Below are positions 1 through 8,666 of a DNA stretch of 64,000 nucleotides, one piece after another. How positions within the stretch are numbered: the stretch's first letter is position 1; every line of letters begins with the position of its first letter. The position numbers and the translations under genes were made by a program. Source of the DNA: CAVWCQ01 sp963753545 (GTDB lineage: Bacteria > Chloroflexota > Anaerolineae > Aggregatilineales > Aggregatilineaceae). Location: the NCBI GenBank assembly GCA_963753545.1, contig CAVWCQ010000008.1, positions 4,092,001 through 4,156,000 on the forward strand. The letters run 5' to 3'. The notes below the pieces were generated by a model. The model worked only from the letters and a program-made list of their open reading frames with translations. It was not told the origin of the DNA and did no database searches.

Positions 1-1
1 G

Positions 2-814
2 CATCAGCTTATCGCTTATTCAGGACTCTTCCTGGTGGGCGGCATCGGCGGGCTGATCGGAATCCTTCGCTTCACGGCGCGCATTCCCGAACGGCGTATG
101 CGTCCCTCAGAAGGACGATTCGTTCACCTGCTGGCGCTTCCCTTCAGAGATACCAACTTTCGATCCTTAATTGCGTTCGAGGGATCATGGAGTTTCGCCA
201 TCAACCTGGCTGTTCCATTTTTCACTGTGTATATGCTGCGCTCGCTCAAGTTCGAGCTAACCGCGATCATCCTCCTGACGACACTCAGCCAGTTGACGAA
301 TATTCTATTCTTACGGGCATGGGGCAGGTTATCCGATCAGTATGGAAATAAACCCATTCTGAGGGCGTGCAGCACCCTGTTTGTCCTGTGCATTCTGGCA
401 TGGACTTTCACCACGCTGCCAGGACGGTACGCACTCACCATTCCTCTGCTAATCATCATCCACGCGGCGCAAGGAATCGCATTAGCCGGAGTCGCTCTGG
501 CAATAAACAATATGGGCCTCCGGCTGGCTCCCCCTGGTCATGCAACGCCTTACCTGGCGGCGAGAAGTCTGATTAACTCGATTGCCGCAAGTCTGGCTCC
601 GATCCTGGGCGGGGTAATGGCCGATGCCTTCCAGAATCAAAGCCTGTTGACCTTGCAGCACTGGGATTTCCCTTTTTTGGCAGCCTTTGTCCTGGGTCTA
701 TTCGCGATTTACCGGCTGGCAAAAGTTCAGGAAAGTGACAATATTTCGCGCCGCGCCGTGATACAAGCACTGATAAAAGAAGTCCGGCAGGGCGCGCGCA
801 AACCCTCAAACTGA
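2..814 (+). CDS. MFS transporter, C-terminal part (5' end outside window)
   Basis: The reading frame is open from the first bases of the window, so this is the 3' part of a longer gene; a GTG at 35 is inside the frame and is not a convincing start. The visible ~270 residues contain about six hydrophobic segments and, near residue 100, a loop with GRLSDQYGNKP, the typical cytoplasmic G-x-x-x-D-x-x-G-x-K/R motif that connects helices in major facilitator transporters. A soluble basic tail ends the protein. The substrate cannot be read from this part; a drug or sugar exporter/importer is possible. The family is fairly sure, the substrate is open. Confidence 0.75.
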   Translation, partial: HQLIAYSGLFLVGGIGGLIGILRFTARIPERRMRPSEGRFVHLLALPFRDTNFRSLIAFEGSWSFAINLAVPFFTVYMLRSLKFELTAIILLTTLSQLTNILFLRAWGRLSDQYGNKPILRACSTLFVLCILAWTFTTLPGRYALTIPLLIIIHAAQGIALAGVALAINNMGLRLAPPGHATPYLAARSLINSIAASLAPILGGVMADAFQNQSLLTLQHWDFPFLAAFVLGLFAIYRLAKVQESDNISRRAVIQALIKEVRQGARKPSN

Positions 815-870
815 AAGTGCGTATAATGAGCCAGTGTTGTTTGGCGCATCCCCCACTTGCCAGGAGATAA

Positions 871-1767
871 ATGATGAACACGCCAGGACTAAACCACATT
901 ATCCTGACCGTATCCGATCTGAACCGTTCGCGTGCCTTTTACCGCGATCTGCTAGGTTTTCACACCTTTGATGTCAAAACCGAAACCGTCGAGTGGTTTT
1001 ATATGCCTGTTGGTGATCTGACTGTCTGGTTTCTGACACACAACAGCATCCCTCCTGGCGATCAGTTCAGCGAGTTTCGGATCGGCCTGGATCACCTTGC
1101 GTTTACGGCTCCTACCGAAACGGCTTTGCACGATCTGACCAGCAAACTGCGGAAGGCCGGGGTTGAAACAATGGGCGTTGAGACCTTCTTCACGGGGAAC
1201 AAGTATGTCGTCTTTCGCGATCCCGACAATATTCAGCTTGAGTACTGGATGGAAGAATCGGGCGAGCTTCCGCAGGATTTCCAGATAACAACCGGCAGCA
1301 CAATTCGCCGGGCAGAATTTGCGGATTTTCTGGTGAAAGCCAAACGGGTGACGTATGCCTCGATGGGTGATCAATATAAGATAACCAATCCTGCCCTGCC
1401 TGATTCCCACCAGTTGGAATACAGTGAAGGCCCATTCCTTTACCGGGACATCTACTTCGGAGGCAATTATTTCGTCGGGCAAGAAGTTGTGCATCATAAC
1501 GGCACACCGATCTGGTCGATGGCCTATGGCGGCGGCTTCTGGAGGCAAGATATTGATATCACGGCTTTCAACGAAATCTTCGGTGAGGCACTGCGGCTGG
1601 TAGGACCAGAGCGTCCTTATCGCGGTCCGGATCGCTACAGCAAGGGCGATTATGAGTACACGGATCATACGCATGGTGGCATCGAACGCTTTCAGGGCCT
1701 TGAAGGTATCACCTTCAAAAATCGTCCCATTTACTCCCTGCGCTATCTCGGCGGTTTCCTTAAATAA
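871..1767 (+). CDS. VOC (glyoxalase-fold) domain fused to DUF5680 domain
   Basis: 298 residues. Residues 1-125 form a vicinal-oxygen-chelate domain: it opens with NHIILTVSDLNRSRAFYRDL, the usual beta-alpha start, and ends with the FRDPDNIQLEYW strand that carries the metal-binding Glu in glyoxalase/dioxygenase relatives. Residues ~145-298 match my recollection of DUF5680, a domain rich in Tyr/Trp/Gly (YRDIYFGGNYFVGQEVV, MAYGGGF). VOC domains act on small molecules with a metal ion; no substrate is known for this fusion. ATGATG at 871 follows AGGAG at 862-866. The gene stands alone and ends in a clear terminator. The domain calls are fairly sure; the function is unknown. Confidence 0.75.
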   Translation: MMNTPGLNHIILTVSDLNRSRAFYRDLLGFHTFDVKTETVEWFYMPVGDLTVWFLTHNSIPPGDQFSEFRIGLDHLAFTAPTETALHDLTSKLRKAGVETMGVETFFTGNKYVVFRDPDNIQLEYWMEESGELPQDFQITTGSTIRRAEFADFLVKAKRVTYASMGDQYKITNPALPDSHQLEYSEGPFLYRDIYFGGNYFVGQEVVHHNGTPIWSMAYGGGFWRQDIDITAFNEIFGEALRLVGPERPYRGPDRYSKGDYEYTDHTHGGIERFQGLEGITFKNRPIYSLRYLGGFLK

Positions 1768-1772
1768 GTCAT

Positions 1773-1798
1773 AAAGGGGGACGACATTCCCCCTTTTT
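1773..1798 (+). terminator. Rho-independent terminator after VOC/DUF5680 gene
   Basis: An 8-bp perfect stem, AAAGGGGG (1773-1780) against CCCCCTTT (1789-1796), with an 8-nt loop, running into TTTTT at 1794-1798, five bases after the stop codon. Confidence 0.85.
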
Positions 1799-1919
1799 AT
1801 AGGACACTTGGCCCATCAAAAAGTGGTCCGATAGACCGCTTGGCAAACCCCCTCTCTGCCTCATTTCTCCATCTCCTCTCTTTTTTATACTGAAGGTGAT
1901 AGCGGAAACAGGAGGCTCG

Positions 1920-2333
1920 ATGAAGACTCGATTAATGCTTACCGGAACGCTTTTAGGTGCCGGTATCGCTTATCTGCTTAATTCCAACCGGCGCGATTCC
2001 CTTCGCGATAAAGTGGCACAGATGCAACGAGAAGGCACAGAAGCCTTTGACGATGCCGCGCATACGATTGTGGACCGAACAAAAGATGCAGCCTATGAAG
2101 TTCGGGAGCGGGTTACCGGGCACGATATTACTGATGATGTGCTGCTCTCCCTTATCAACGCGGAGATGGAGCGTGTGGTCTCCAATGCCAGCCAGATCGA
2201 AGCAAAGGTGAGAGATGGACATATTGTCATCAGTGGACCGATCCTATCTACCGAAGTGGACGAACTGATCCGAAGATTAGAAGAGATGCCGGGCGTCAAA
2301 TCCGTCGACAATCGATTGCGTGTCTACGGATAG
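1920..2333 (+). CDS. BON-domain protein with N-terminal hydrophobic anchor
   Basis: 137 residues from the ATG at 1920, preceded by GGAGG at 1911-1915; an upstream ATG at 1896 has no ribosome site. The N-terminus (MKTRLMLTGTLLGAGIAYLL) is one hydrophobic anchor, as in YtxH-like small stress proteins, followed by a charged amphipathic stretch of about 50 residues. The last ~65 residues form a BON domain, recognised from VRDGHIVISGPI and the conserved close MPGVKSVDNRLRVYG. BON domains bind membranes or act in osmotic-stress proteins. The gene begins a group with a phosphoribosyltransferase and Hsp20, which suggests a stress role. The domain is clear; the role is inferred. Confidence 0.8.
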   Translation: MKTRLMLTGTLLGAGIAYLLNSNRRDSLRDKVAQMQREGTEAFDDAAHTIVDRTKDAAYEVRERVTGHDITDDVLLSLINAEMERVVSNASQIEAKVRDGHIVISGPILSTEVDELIRRLEEMPGVKSVDNRLRVYG

Positions 2334-2461
2334 GTGGCGCAAGAGGAACAGACACTCGATCTTTGGAAAACGGGGCCACAAATTCCGCTTTGACATGGAT
2401 TTCCTTGGTAGGCGTAAGGTTCTGCTCCTTATCTGACTTTGCCAACCAGAAGGAAAATCGC

Positions 2462-2757
2462 CATCCGAAGCTAGCGCTGATTGGCACCCACCTTGGCGCT
2501 GCGGCGACCGCGATTGCCGAGTTGCGCTGTTTCGAAACCTTGCCAATCGTCAGGGCCCGTACGCTGCTAATCATTGGCGGCAAGGATTCACCTGGAATAT
2601 CTCCACCAAGACCGTATTCAATCAACTGAGAGTACCAAAAAGGCTGGGAATTATGGCTACGGCATCCGATCTATTTGAAGAACTGGACGTGCTCGACACC
2701 ACTGCCTGGCTGATCGAGGAATGGTTCCAGACCCATATAATGACTGCAGCCGCGTAA
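2462..2757 (+). pseudogene. Remnant of a dienelactone hydrolase-like alpha/beta hydrolase
   Basis: Two pieces in different frames read as the C-terminal half of the hydrolase that commonly accompanies this type of phosphoribosyltransferase. Piece one (from ~2462) has IGTHLGAAATAIAEL, resembling the nucleophile-elbow region (G-x-S-x-G in active enzymes; here T-H-L replaces it, so the Ser is absent), then ARTLLIIGGKD. Piece two, one frame back, has FNQLRVPKRLGIMATASDLF and ends TTAWLIEEWFQTHIM, the usual C-terminal helix; the usual His of the AsHLFEE motif is Asp here (ASDLFEE). The shift lies near 2590. The N-terminal half, a start codon and two of the catalytic residues are missing, so this is a decayed copy. 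Recognition rests on motif memory. Confidence 0.6.
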
Positions 2758-2769
2758 GGAGGTTGACAG

Positions 2770-3441
2770 GTGCAGATTCAGTTCGAGGATCGGCGGGAGG
2801 CTGGGAAATTCCTGGCCCCCAAACTGGCCGCTTACGCCAACAGAGGCGATGTACTGGTGCTGGCGCTGCCACGCGGCGGCGTACCTGTAGCCTATGAAGT
2901 CGCGCTGGCCCTTAATGTACCGATGGATGTATTTATCGTGCGGAAATTGGGCGTTCCCGGTCATGAGGAAATAGCGATGGGGGCCATTGCCTCCGGAAAC
3001 ATCCAGGTGATCAATCACAATTTGATCAAGGAATTAGACATTCCAGAAAAGGCGATCAGGCAGCAGATCACGGCGGAACAGCGCGAACTGGAACGCCGCG
3101 AACACGAATACCGGGATAACCGCCCCCCACCTGCTATTACAGGGAAAACCGTTATTCTGGTCGATGATGGGCTGGCAACAGGCGCGTCAATGTGGGCCGC
3201 TGTGCTTGCTGTGCGCCAGCAGCGTCCTGCTCGCGTGGTGGTAGCAGTACCTACCGCTTCCCCCGAAACCTGCCGCGCCTTCCAAGACCTTGTTGATGAT
3301 ATTGTCTGCGCCTTTACACCGGAGCCTTTTATGGCAGTCGGGCTGTGGTACAAAGATTTTTCTCAGGTCAGTGACGACGAGGTACGCGCCCTCCTCAAAC
3401 AGGCGGCCCAGATGCCCGCTGACTCTGGAAAGAGGAAGTGA
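2770..3441 (+). CDS. Phosphoribosyltransferase-family protein
   Basis: 223 residues. A type I phosphoribosyltransferase fold is shown by the PRPP-binding loop VILVDDGLATGAS near residue 130 and by the N-terminal ALPRGGVPVAYEVA and FIVRKLGVPGHEEIAMGA stretches that typify the subgroup often fused or linked to a dienelactone-hydrolase-like domain. The substrate is unknown for this subgroup. The start is GTG at 2770 with a near-perfect AAGGAGG at 2756-2762; that site overlaps the stop codon of the hydrolase remnant, so the two were once translationally linked. Family assignment is secure. Confidence 0.85.
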   Translation: MQIQFEDRREAGKFLAPKLAAYANRGDVLVLALPRGGVPVAYEVALALNVPMDVFIVRKLGVPGHEEIAMGAIASGNIQVINHNLIKELDIPEKAIRQQITAEQRELERREHEYRDNRPPPAITGKTVILVDDGLATGASMWAAVLAVRQQRPARVVVAVPTASPETCRAFQDLVDDIVCAFTPEPFMAVGLWYKDFSQVSDDEVRALLKQAAQMPADSGKRK

Positions 3442-3666
3442 AAGTGGATAGCACGTTCTTACCGAAGCCATCAACCGAATAGCTGTCCCGCTCACCGATC
3501 CGGGTAGACTTGACCCTTGCTGGATATCATCGGGAATTCCCGATTTGTGCTTCGAGGAGAAGCCTCGCGTGGATCGCAGATATTGACGAGGAAGATATTC
3601 ATCTGCGGGTGGATGCGGAGATGGTCGATAATCTGAACGACTATACTGAATAGGCAAAACTGGAAC
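3442..3666 (+). other. Gene-poor stretch with a possible short coding remnant
   Basis: About 225 bases between the phosphoribosyltransferase stop and the terminator. The frame ending with a TAG at about 3651-3653 is open from 3483 and its tail reads WIADIDEEDIHLRVDAEMV, acidic and strand-like as at the end of PRC-barrel-type stress proteins, but there is no start codon or ribosome site. It may be a leftover of a deleted gene; I cannot prove it. Confidence 0.3.
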
Positions 3667-3707
3667 AAACGAAATGCCGGGTTTTCGCGAAACCCGGCAT
3701 TTCGTTT
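3667..3707. terminator. Bidirectional terminator between phosphoribosyltransferase and Hsp20 genes
   Basis: Perfect 18-bp inverted repeat: left arm 3667-3684 (begins AAACGAAATG), 5-nt loop TCGCG, right arm 3690-3707. The outer arms are A- and T-rich, so the hairpin can end transcription from both sides, which suits the convergent genes around it. Confidence 0.9.
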
Positions 3708-3723
3708 ATATTTCCGCTGCACT

Positions 3724-4191
3724 CTATGACTCTTTGTTCGTCTTGATGTTGATCTGCTTCGGCTGCGCCTGAGGCAGTTTGGGCAAAGTAATCGTCAGAA
3801 CCCCATTTTCAAAGTGAGCGTCACACTTGTCATAGTCCAGAGTGTTGGGCAGGCGGACGCTGCGCTGGAACGAGCCATAACTGCGCTCGCGGTAATGGTA
3901 CCGATCATCCTTCTTCTCGATGGTGTCGCCTATCTCGCCGCTGACAGTTAGCACGCCGTTTTCGAGTTCAACATTAACATCCTCGGTTTTCATGCCCGGC
4001 AGGTCCAGACGGATTGTGACATCGGATTCATTTTCGATCACGTCCATCGCTGGATGGAGCATGACATTGCTGCTTTCGCCGTTTCCAAACCAGCGGCTGG
4101 GCCACATTTCGTCAAACATCTGCTCGATTGAGCGAAATGGATCGTTCAGGGCCATTTCGCGACGCGGATTCCAACGAGTTAAGTTTGCCAT
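3724..4191 (-). CDS. Small heat-shock protein, Hsp20/alpha-crystallin family
   Basis: 155 residues from the ATG at 4191, which has GGAGG about 8 bases upstream; a longer frame to 4257 lacks a site. The N-terminal arm (MANLTRWNPRREMALNDPF) is typical of bacterial Hsp20. The alpha-crystallin domain spans roughly residues 45-140, with VTIRLDLPGMKTEDVNVELE, GVLTVSGE, YRERSYGSFQRSVRLP and the closing FENGVLTITLPK. These ATP-independent chaperones form oligomers that hold unfolding proteins in the cytosol. A 19-nt palindrome lies ~60 bases upstream of the start and may be the control site. The call is secure. Confidence 0.95.
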   Translation of the reverse strand: MANLTRWNPRREMALNDPFRSIEQMFDEMWPSRWFGNGESSNVMLHPAMDVIENESDVTIRLDLPGMKTEDVNVELENGVLTVSGEIGDTIEKKDDRYHYRERSYGSFQRSVRLPNTLDYDKCDAHFENGVLTITLPKLPQAQPKQINIKTNKES

Positions 4192-4248
4192 TGTACACCT
4201 CCACTTGAGCATCAGTAGTTTTGTGAACGGCTTTTTGTCGTTCTGTAA

Positions 4249-4267
4249 ATCGATCATAATGATCGAT
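4249..4267. promoter_or_regulatory. 19-nt palindrome upstream of hsp20 (candidate operator)
   Basis: ATCGATCAT-A-ATGATCGAT is a perfect palindrome around one central base. It lies between the divergent hsp20 and DUF2892 genes. It does not match the CIRCE element that HrcA binds, so the regulator is unknown. Confidence 0.5.
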
Positions 4268-4422
4268 CCGTCATATAAAAATTACATCAACAGAATTTAA
4301 GAAAATGATCAGCAAACCCTAAAAAATTCGTCAGAGTTTTTGAAACAGATACAACCTTTTTCGGAAAACGTACTCTAAGGGAGTAGTGTTCGATGGGATG
4401 ATGATTGAGGAGGATCACGCTG

Positions 4423-4647
4423 ATGGCACTCATAGACTTTTTAGCAAGCAACCCGACAGGACGAGTTGTTCGAATCGGTGCTGGTATCATTCTGGTTGCT
4501 CTCGGCCTGCTTGTGATGAGCGGTATTGGTGGTGTGATTGTGGCGATCGTCGGCCTCGTGCCGCTGGTAGCTGGCCTGACAGATTACTGTGTTTTCGCCC
4601 CGCTGTTTGGATTGCCATTTTCTGGCAAGGCGATTCGCAGCCGATAA
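4423..4647 (+). CDS. Small DUF2892 (YgaP-type) membrane protein
   Basis: 74 residues from the ATG at 4423, with GAGGAGG at 4407-4413; the earlier in-frame ATG at 4405 has no site. After a short basic start (SNPTGRVVRIGAG) there are two close hydrophobic segments, roughly residues 20-36 and 38-56, then DYCVFAPLFG near the end. This resembles DUF2892, the membrane part of YgaP-like proteins, which normally ends CPly.llG; the single Cys is retained. There is no rhodanese domain. Function in stand-alone copies is unknown. It sits divergent to hsp20 and ends in a terminator. Confidence 0.75.
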   Translation: MALIDFLASNPTGRVVRIGAGIILVALGLLVMSGIGGVIVAIVGLVPLVAGLTDYCVFAPLFGLPFSGKAIRSR

Positions 4648-4668
4648 ACCTTTAAGCTTCGTCCATTG

Positions 4669-4704
4669 ATGCCGCTAGAGGACACCCTGCTAGCGGCATT
4701 TTTT
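4669..4704 (+). terminator. Terminator after DUF2892 gene
   Basis: 10-bp stem ATGCCGCTAG (4669-4678) / CTAGCGGCAT (4690-4699), 11-nt loop, followed by a run of Ts to 4704. Confidence 0.9.
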
Positions 4705-5061
4705 GATATCCACCTAGCGCCTGATGCCAGGGAAAAGTCGGGCGGAAAATTTATTTCGGCCCCGAAAATGATCCAAAAGTCCCGCAAAAGACATCATTTG
4801 GGCCATTTTTGATGAAATTTGACTCTTTTCGATAGGTGCTGTCACGGGAAGAAATCGCGCTAGTTGATCATTAGCGGCTCATTTCTTCTCGTAGCGATCC
4901 TCGCCACATATTTTTTTGAGGGGATGTCCTAACTGTTTACAAACTTTGGGCCAGATCCTCGACAAAACCAAGGGGTCTATCATTCATAGTATAGCACATA
5001 TGTTCTAATGAGTCAATATGCTCAACCGCATATCCTCGTAAAAAAGCCATAAAAGAAATTC
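4705..5061. other. Intergenic, no gene seen
   Basis: AT-rich stretch of ~350 bases before the amino-sugar operon promoter. No frame with start, ribosome site and plausible protein was found on either strand. Confidence 0.6.
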
Positions 5062-5091
5062 TTGACAAGCCACGCCATTCCATGCTAGACT
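5062..5091 (+). promoter_or_regulatory. Sigma-70-type promoter of the amino-sugar operon
   Basis: A perfect -35 TTGACA at 5062-5067 and a -10 TAGACT at 5086-5091, 18 bases apart. The predicted start of transcription is near 5098, giving a leader of about 160 bases before the binding-protein gene. Confidence 0.7.
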
Positions 5092-5098
5092 GATGGTA

Positions 5099-5123
5099 AG
5101 TTAGTAAGGATTACTTACTAACT
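5099..5123. promoter_or_regulatory. Operator palindrome at the operon start
   Basis: Perfect inverted repeat AGTTAGTAAG (5099-5108), centre GATTA, CTTACTAACT (5114-5123). It begins about eight bases after the -10 box, where a bound repressor would block initiation. The operon encodes a ROK-type repressor with an HTH (12192-13386), the most likely binder. Confidence 0.65.
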
Positions 5124-5259
5124 CGCAGATTAGCGCAAAAGTGCACTCTCAGCCGCTCACACATTGCTAGGAGGCAATCGCCAATATCTGTAGCAAACTA
5201 ATTTCCCACTCAACCGTTTACCCGCTCTACCTAATTGTTTTACAAGGAGAAACTGTAAG

Positions 5260-6541
5260 ATGAAACGTAGTCTGTATCTTGCTCTTGCTCTGATCATGGT
5301 CTTTGGCATGGCCGTGACCGCAGCCCCTTCTGCGCCCGCCAAGGCTCAGGACGCACAGACCCTCGAACTCTACCTTGTCGGTCTGCCTCAGGATGGCATT
5401 GATTGGTTCAATAATGTTGCTTTCCCGGCGTTTGAAGCGGATCACCCCGGCGTTAAGGTTGAATTGTTGAACGGTGACTGGGGCAGCTTCGATACCACCG
5501 TTGCGGGCTGGATCACCACTGGCGAAGGCCCCGACATCATTTACCTCGGCTCTGAGTACGCCGCGACCTACTGCGACCTGCTCACTGACGTAGATCCCTA
5601 TCTTGCCGACTGGGACCAACTCGCCAACTTCCTGCCTGCCGCTCTCGAAACCGTGACCTGCAACGGCCACATGCGCGGCTTGCCCCTGCTGATGAGCCCT
5701 CGCCCGATCTTCTACCGCACCGACCTCGTTGCGGATCCCGCCAGCTTCTCCGCTCCGCTGACCTTCGCTGATGCTCTGGCCTTCTATCAGGCGAACAGCG
5801 TTGTTGGTGAAAACGGGATGGCAAAGATGGGCTTCATGGACATCGGCAACGGCCTGTTCGACGCCCAGGAATTCATTGCCTACATCTGGTCAGCCGGTGG
5901 CGAACTGTACAATGAAGACGGCACGAGCGCCTTCGACAGCCCCGAAACCGCTGAAGCGCTCCAGTACATGTATGACCGCCGCCGCATCATGATGCCCAAC
6001 CGAAGACACTGCCGGTCTGCCCGCCTTCGAAGGCACACCCCTCGGTTCGGGCGTGGTTGTCAGCGGTATCTTCCCCATGTGGAACGTTCCTCCCCTGGAT
6101 GATCCAGTCTGGGACAATGTCGATGATGGCTCCTTACCCGGCGGGTGCGGGTGGTGCACCCCTGATCCAGGTCTTCATCGACTGGCTCGTCGGTCCCGCT
6201 CATACGTTGAAAACCCCGAACTGGCTGTTGAATTCCTGAAGTTCATCGGCAGCCAGGAAAATGCGATTGCCATGAGCAACACCAGTGCTGGCTTCACCCC
6301 TGTCCGTCAGGACGCCTGGGAAGACATCAAGGCTGCTCAGCCCGTGTGGGCGAAGCTCCTGGACCTGGCCGTAGAATATGGTCGCGCTTTCTCTGACATC
6401 CGCGCCAGCGCAGAACTCCGTCCTCTGATCGTGGAACAGGCCATGCTCTACCTGACCGACCAGCAGAGCCTGGAAGACACCCAGCAGAACCTGAAGGACG
6501 AGTATGACGCCATCCTGGAAGAAAACGGCTACATCGACTAA
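5260..6541 (+). CDS. Sugar ABC transporter substrate-binding protein (frameshifted)
   Basis: Family 1 extracellular solute-binding protein, about 425 residues if the frame is restored. It starts with a signal peptide ending APAKAQ (signal peptidase I type, no lipobox Cys) and shows the usual features: WGSFDTTVAGWITTGEGPDI near residue 90 and FIAYIWSAGGELYN near 210. The reading frame is broken three times: near 5999 (MMPN/TEDTAGL; two bases appear lost), near 6118 (WDNV/MMAPYPAG) and near 6205 (LVGPA/SYVENPEL). All parts are well preserved, so sequence error is likelier than decay. The protein captures the oligosaccharide outside the cell for the two permeases that follow. No ATPase gene of this system is in the operon; a shared MsmX-type ATPase elsewhere is inferred. 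Confidence 0.85.
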
Positions 6542-6569
6542 TTAGCCTCACCGAACTCAGGTTTAGCAC

Positions 6570-6593
6570 GTGGGGGGGCCTCGGCTCCCCCAC
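6570..6593. promoter_or_regulatory. Hairpin between binding-protein and permease genes
   Basis: GTGGGGGG (6570-6577) pairs with TCCCCCAC (6586-6593), with one G-U pair and an 8-nt loop. It is not followed by a T run, so it probably protects the binding-protein mRNA or lowers read-through rather than stopping transcription. Confidence 0.55.
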
Positions 6594-6670
6594 TCAAAAC
6601 TCTACTCTCCGGATCGAACCAGCATTTTATCCCGAAAGACAACACTGTTTAGTGAACAGGCAAGCAGACT

Positions 6671-8654
6671 ATGGCAGCCGAATACCGTCTTCGAAATCTT
6701 GAATGGTCCTTTTACACGGTGGTTTTCATCGCCGTATGCAGTTTGGCACTTGGCTATTCGGCCAAGTGGATCGCCCGGCTGCGTGGCCTCTCGGAAGCTG
6801 AACAACGGAAGGTTTTCTGGGGGTTCCTCTTTGCCGGACCGTGGATTTCTGGTTTTATCATTTTCGTCGTTGGCCCAGCCTTTGCATCCCTCTTCTACAG
6901 CTTTACGCAGTATAAGCTGGGCGAGCACATGGAATGGACCAAAGGGAACACGTTTAATCTTGATAACTACCGGCGGATGATGCTCATCCAGGGCGCGCAC
7001 GGACGCCGTTTTAACCAGGCCATGATGAACTCATTTTACTATGGGCTCATCGGTGTGCCCCTGCAAATTACCGCTGCCTTGGTGATGGCTCTACTTTTAA
7101 ACAATGAAGTTCGCGGTATCAAAATTTTCCGAACCATTTTTTACCTGCCCGTCATTCTGGCAGGCGGCCCGGCTATCCTGCTTGCCTGGCGCTATATGCT
7201 GAACGGCAACGGTGGCTTTATCAATATCGCCCTACGAAAATTTGCCGACACTTTCTTTGTGTTCGATTACCTCTACCGGCTCTTCATCTATTTAATGGAA
7301 GGGTTCAACGGGTTCTATGCGGGCGTGCAGCGTGGCAACCCGATTGGCCCGTTAAAGTACACCATCCCGGCAGCACTTGTTGTGCTGATGCTGATCTCGC
7401 TCATCCGAGGCGACTGGTCCGAGGGAAAGCGTGTCTCTGGTTGGCGCGGGGCGCAGATTCTGGGCCTGATTGTCATTGGACGCCTCGCATCGAAGGGGTT
7501 ATTCGTCAAGCCGGTGAGTTATTCCTGGATATACTTCTTCGGACTCCTCGTCTTAATCGGCGATTCTTTATAGTGCCACACAGCTAGCTAAACAGAAACT
7601 CAACCTGTGGCGGGTAGGCGGACTCATTTTCGCGGTCATCATCCTGGCCCTGGTTCTTGGATACGCAGATTATAACCTGGGCAGCAGTGCGGCACGCGGC
7701 TACCTGATCGCCACTGTCGCTGTCATCGCTGCAATCGCTGCCAGTTTCGTTGGCGGATGGTCGCGCACAAAGGTGCTCATTTTGAGCGCCGTCATCGCCC
7801 TATTCGCGCTGATCATCTTCATCCGCGCTATTCCGGGCCAGCTGGATGGAAATAACCTGACAGTTTTCACCCACTATCTGACCCTTGGCTCAACAATTGA
7901 ACATCGCAGTAACCTGGACTATTTGAACGTAGGATACGAAAAGTCCAATATTTCGGCCATGTGGATTTATGGGCTGGGTGCGGCTGTCGTTTTGGGTGCT
8001 GCCCTGATGAATAATCGCTATGAGCGTGCGCGGCGTTATCTGCTCGCTGTGAGCCTGCTGTTCTTCACCCTTTTCCTGGTTTGCTCGGCAAAAGATGGCG
8101 CGAACTACTTTAAGGCATTTGAGGATATTGCGAAAGCAACCGGAAAACCCAATTATCACTTTGCCCTGTTCCGCCAGGCCGTCGATCAATTCCCCGGCAA
8201 GGATCGTGTTCCGCTGTGGATGACCAGTGAACTGTGGACCAAGCCCTCACTGATCCTGATCACCATGTGGAGTTCCGGCGCTGGTATGCTGATCTTCCTG
8301 GCAGCGTTGAAGGGTGTACCGCCTTCGCTGTATGAAGCCGCCGAAGTGGACGGAGCCAACTCTATCCAACGCTTCTTCCGCATCACGCTGCCCATGATCT
8401 CTCCCGCTATGTTTTATAACGTTGTGATTGGGATGATCGCGGCACTGCAAACCTTTGACACCGTATACATCATGCGCACAACCAATACGGAAGATAGCCT
8501 GGCTTCTGCCGCTTTTTACCTGTTTAACCGCACGTTCCGCCAGCTTGCCGTTGGCGAAGGTGCTGCGATGTCCTGGGTCCTGGTGATCATTATCCTGACC
8601 CTGACAACACTGCAATTCCGCTACAGCCGCAGTTGGGTTCATTACGAAGCATAG
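6671..8654 (+). CDS. MalF-type ABC permease with large inserted membrane region (frameshifted)
   Basis: About 660 residues, twice the usual ~300 for a MalF-type sugar permease. The first ~190 residues are a normal MalF start (FAGPWISGFIIFVVGPAFAS; FYLPVILAGGPAILLAWRYM; NGGFIN). The normal continuation, VPLWMTSELWTKPSLILITM, then the EAA loop SLYEAAEVDGANSIQRFFRI and the C-terminal helices, follows only ~330 residues later. The inserted part has about eight hydrophobic segments (for example TIPAALVVLMLISLI, GGLIFAVIILALVLGYA, ILSAVIALFALIIFI). One frameshift lies at about 7557-7573; both sides are open and well preserved. Together with the next gene it forms the channel of the sugar importer. 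Confidence 0.8.
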
Positions 8655-8666
8655 AGGATCGTTATC

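Noticed and set aside
2296..2625. Minus-strand frame opposite the hydrolase remnant
   Set aside because: The plus strand gives hydrolase-like motifs in two frames; the minus frame gives none.
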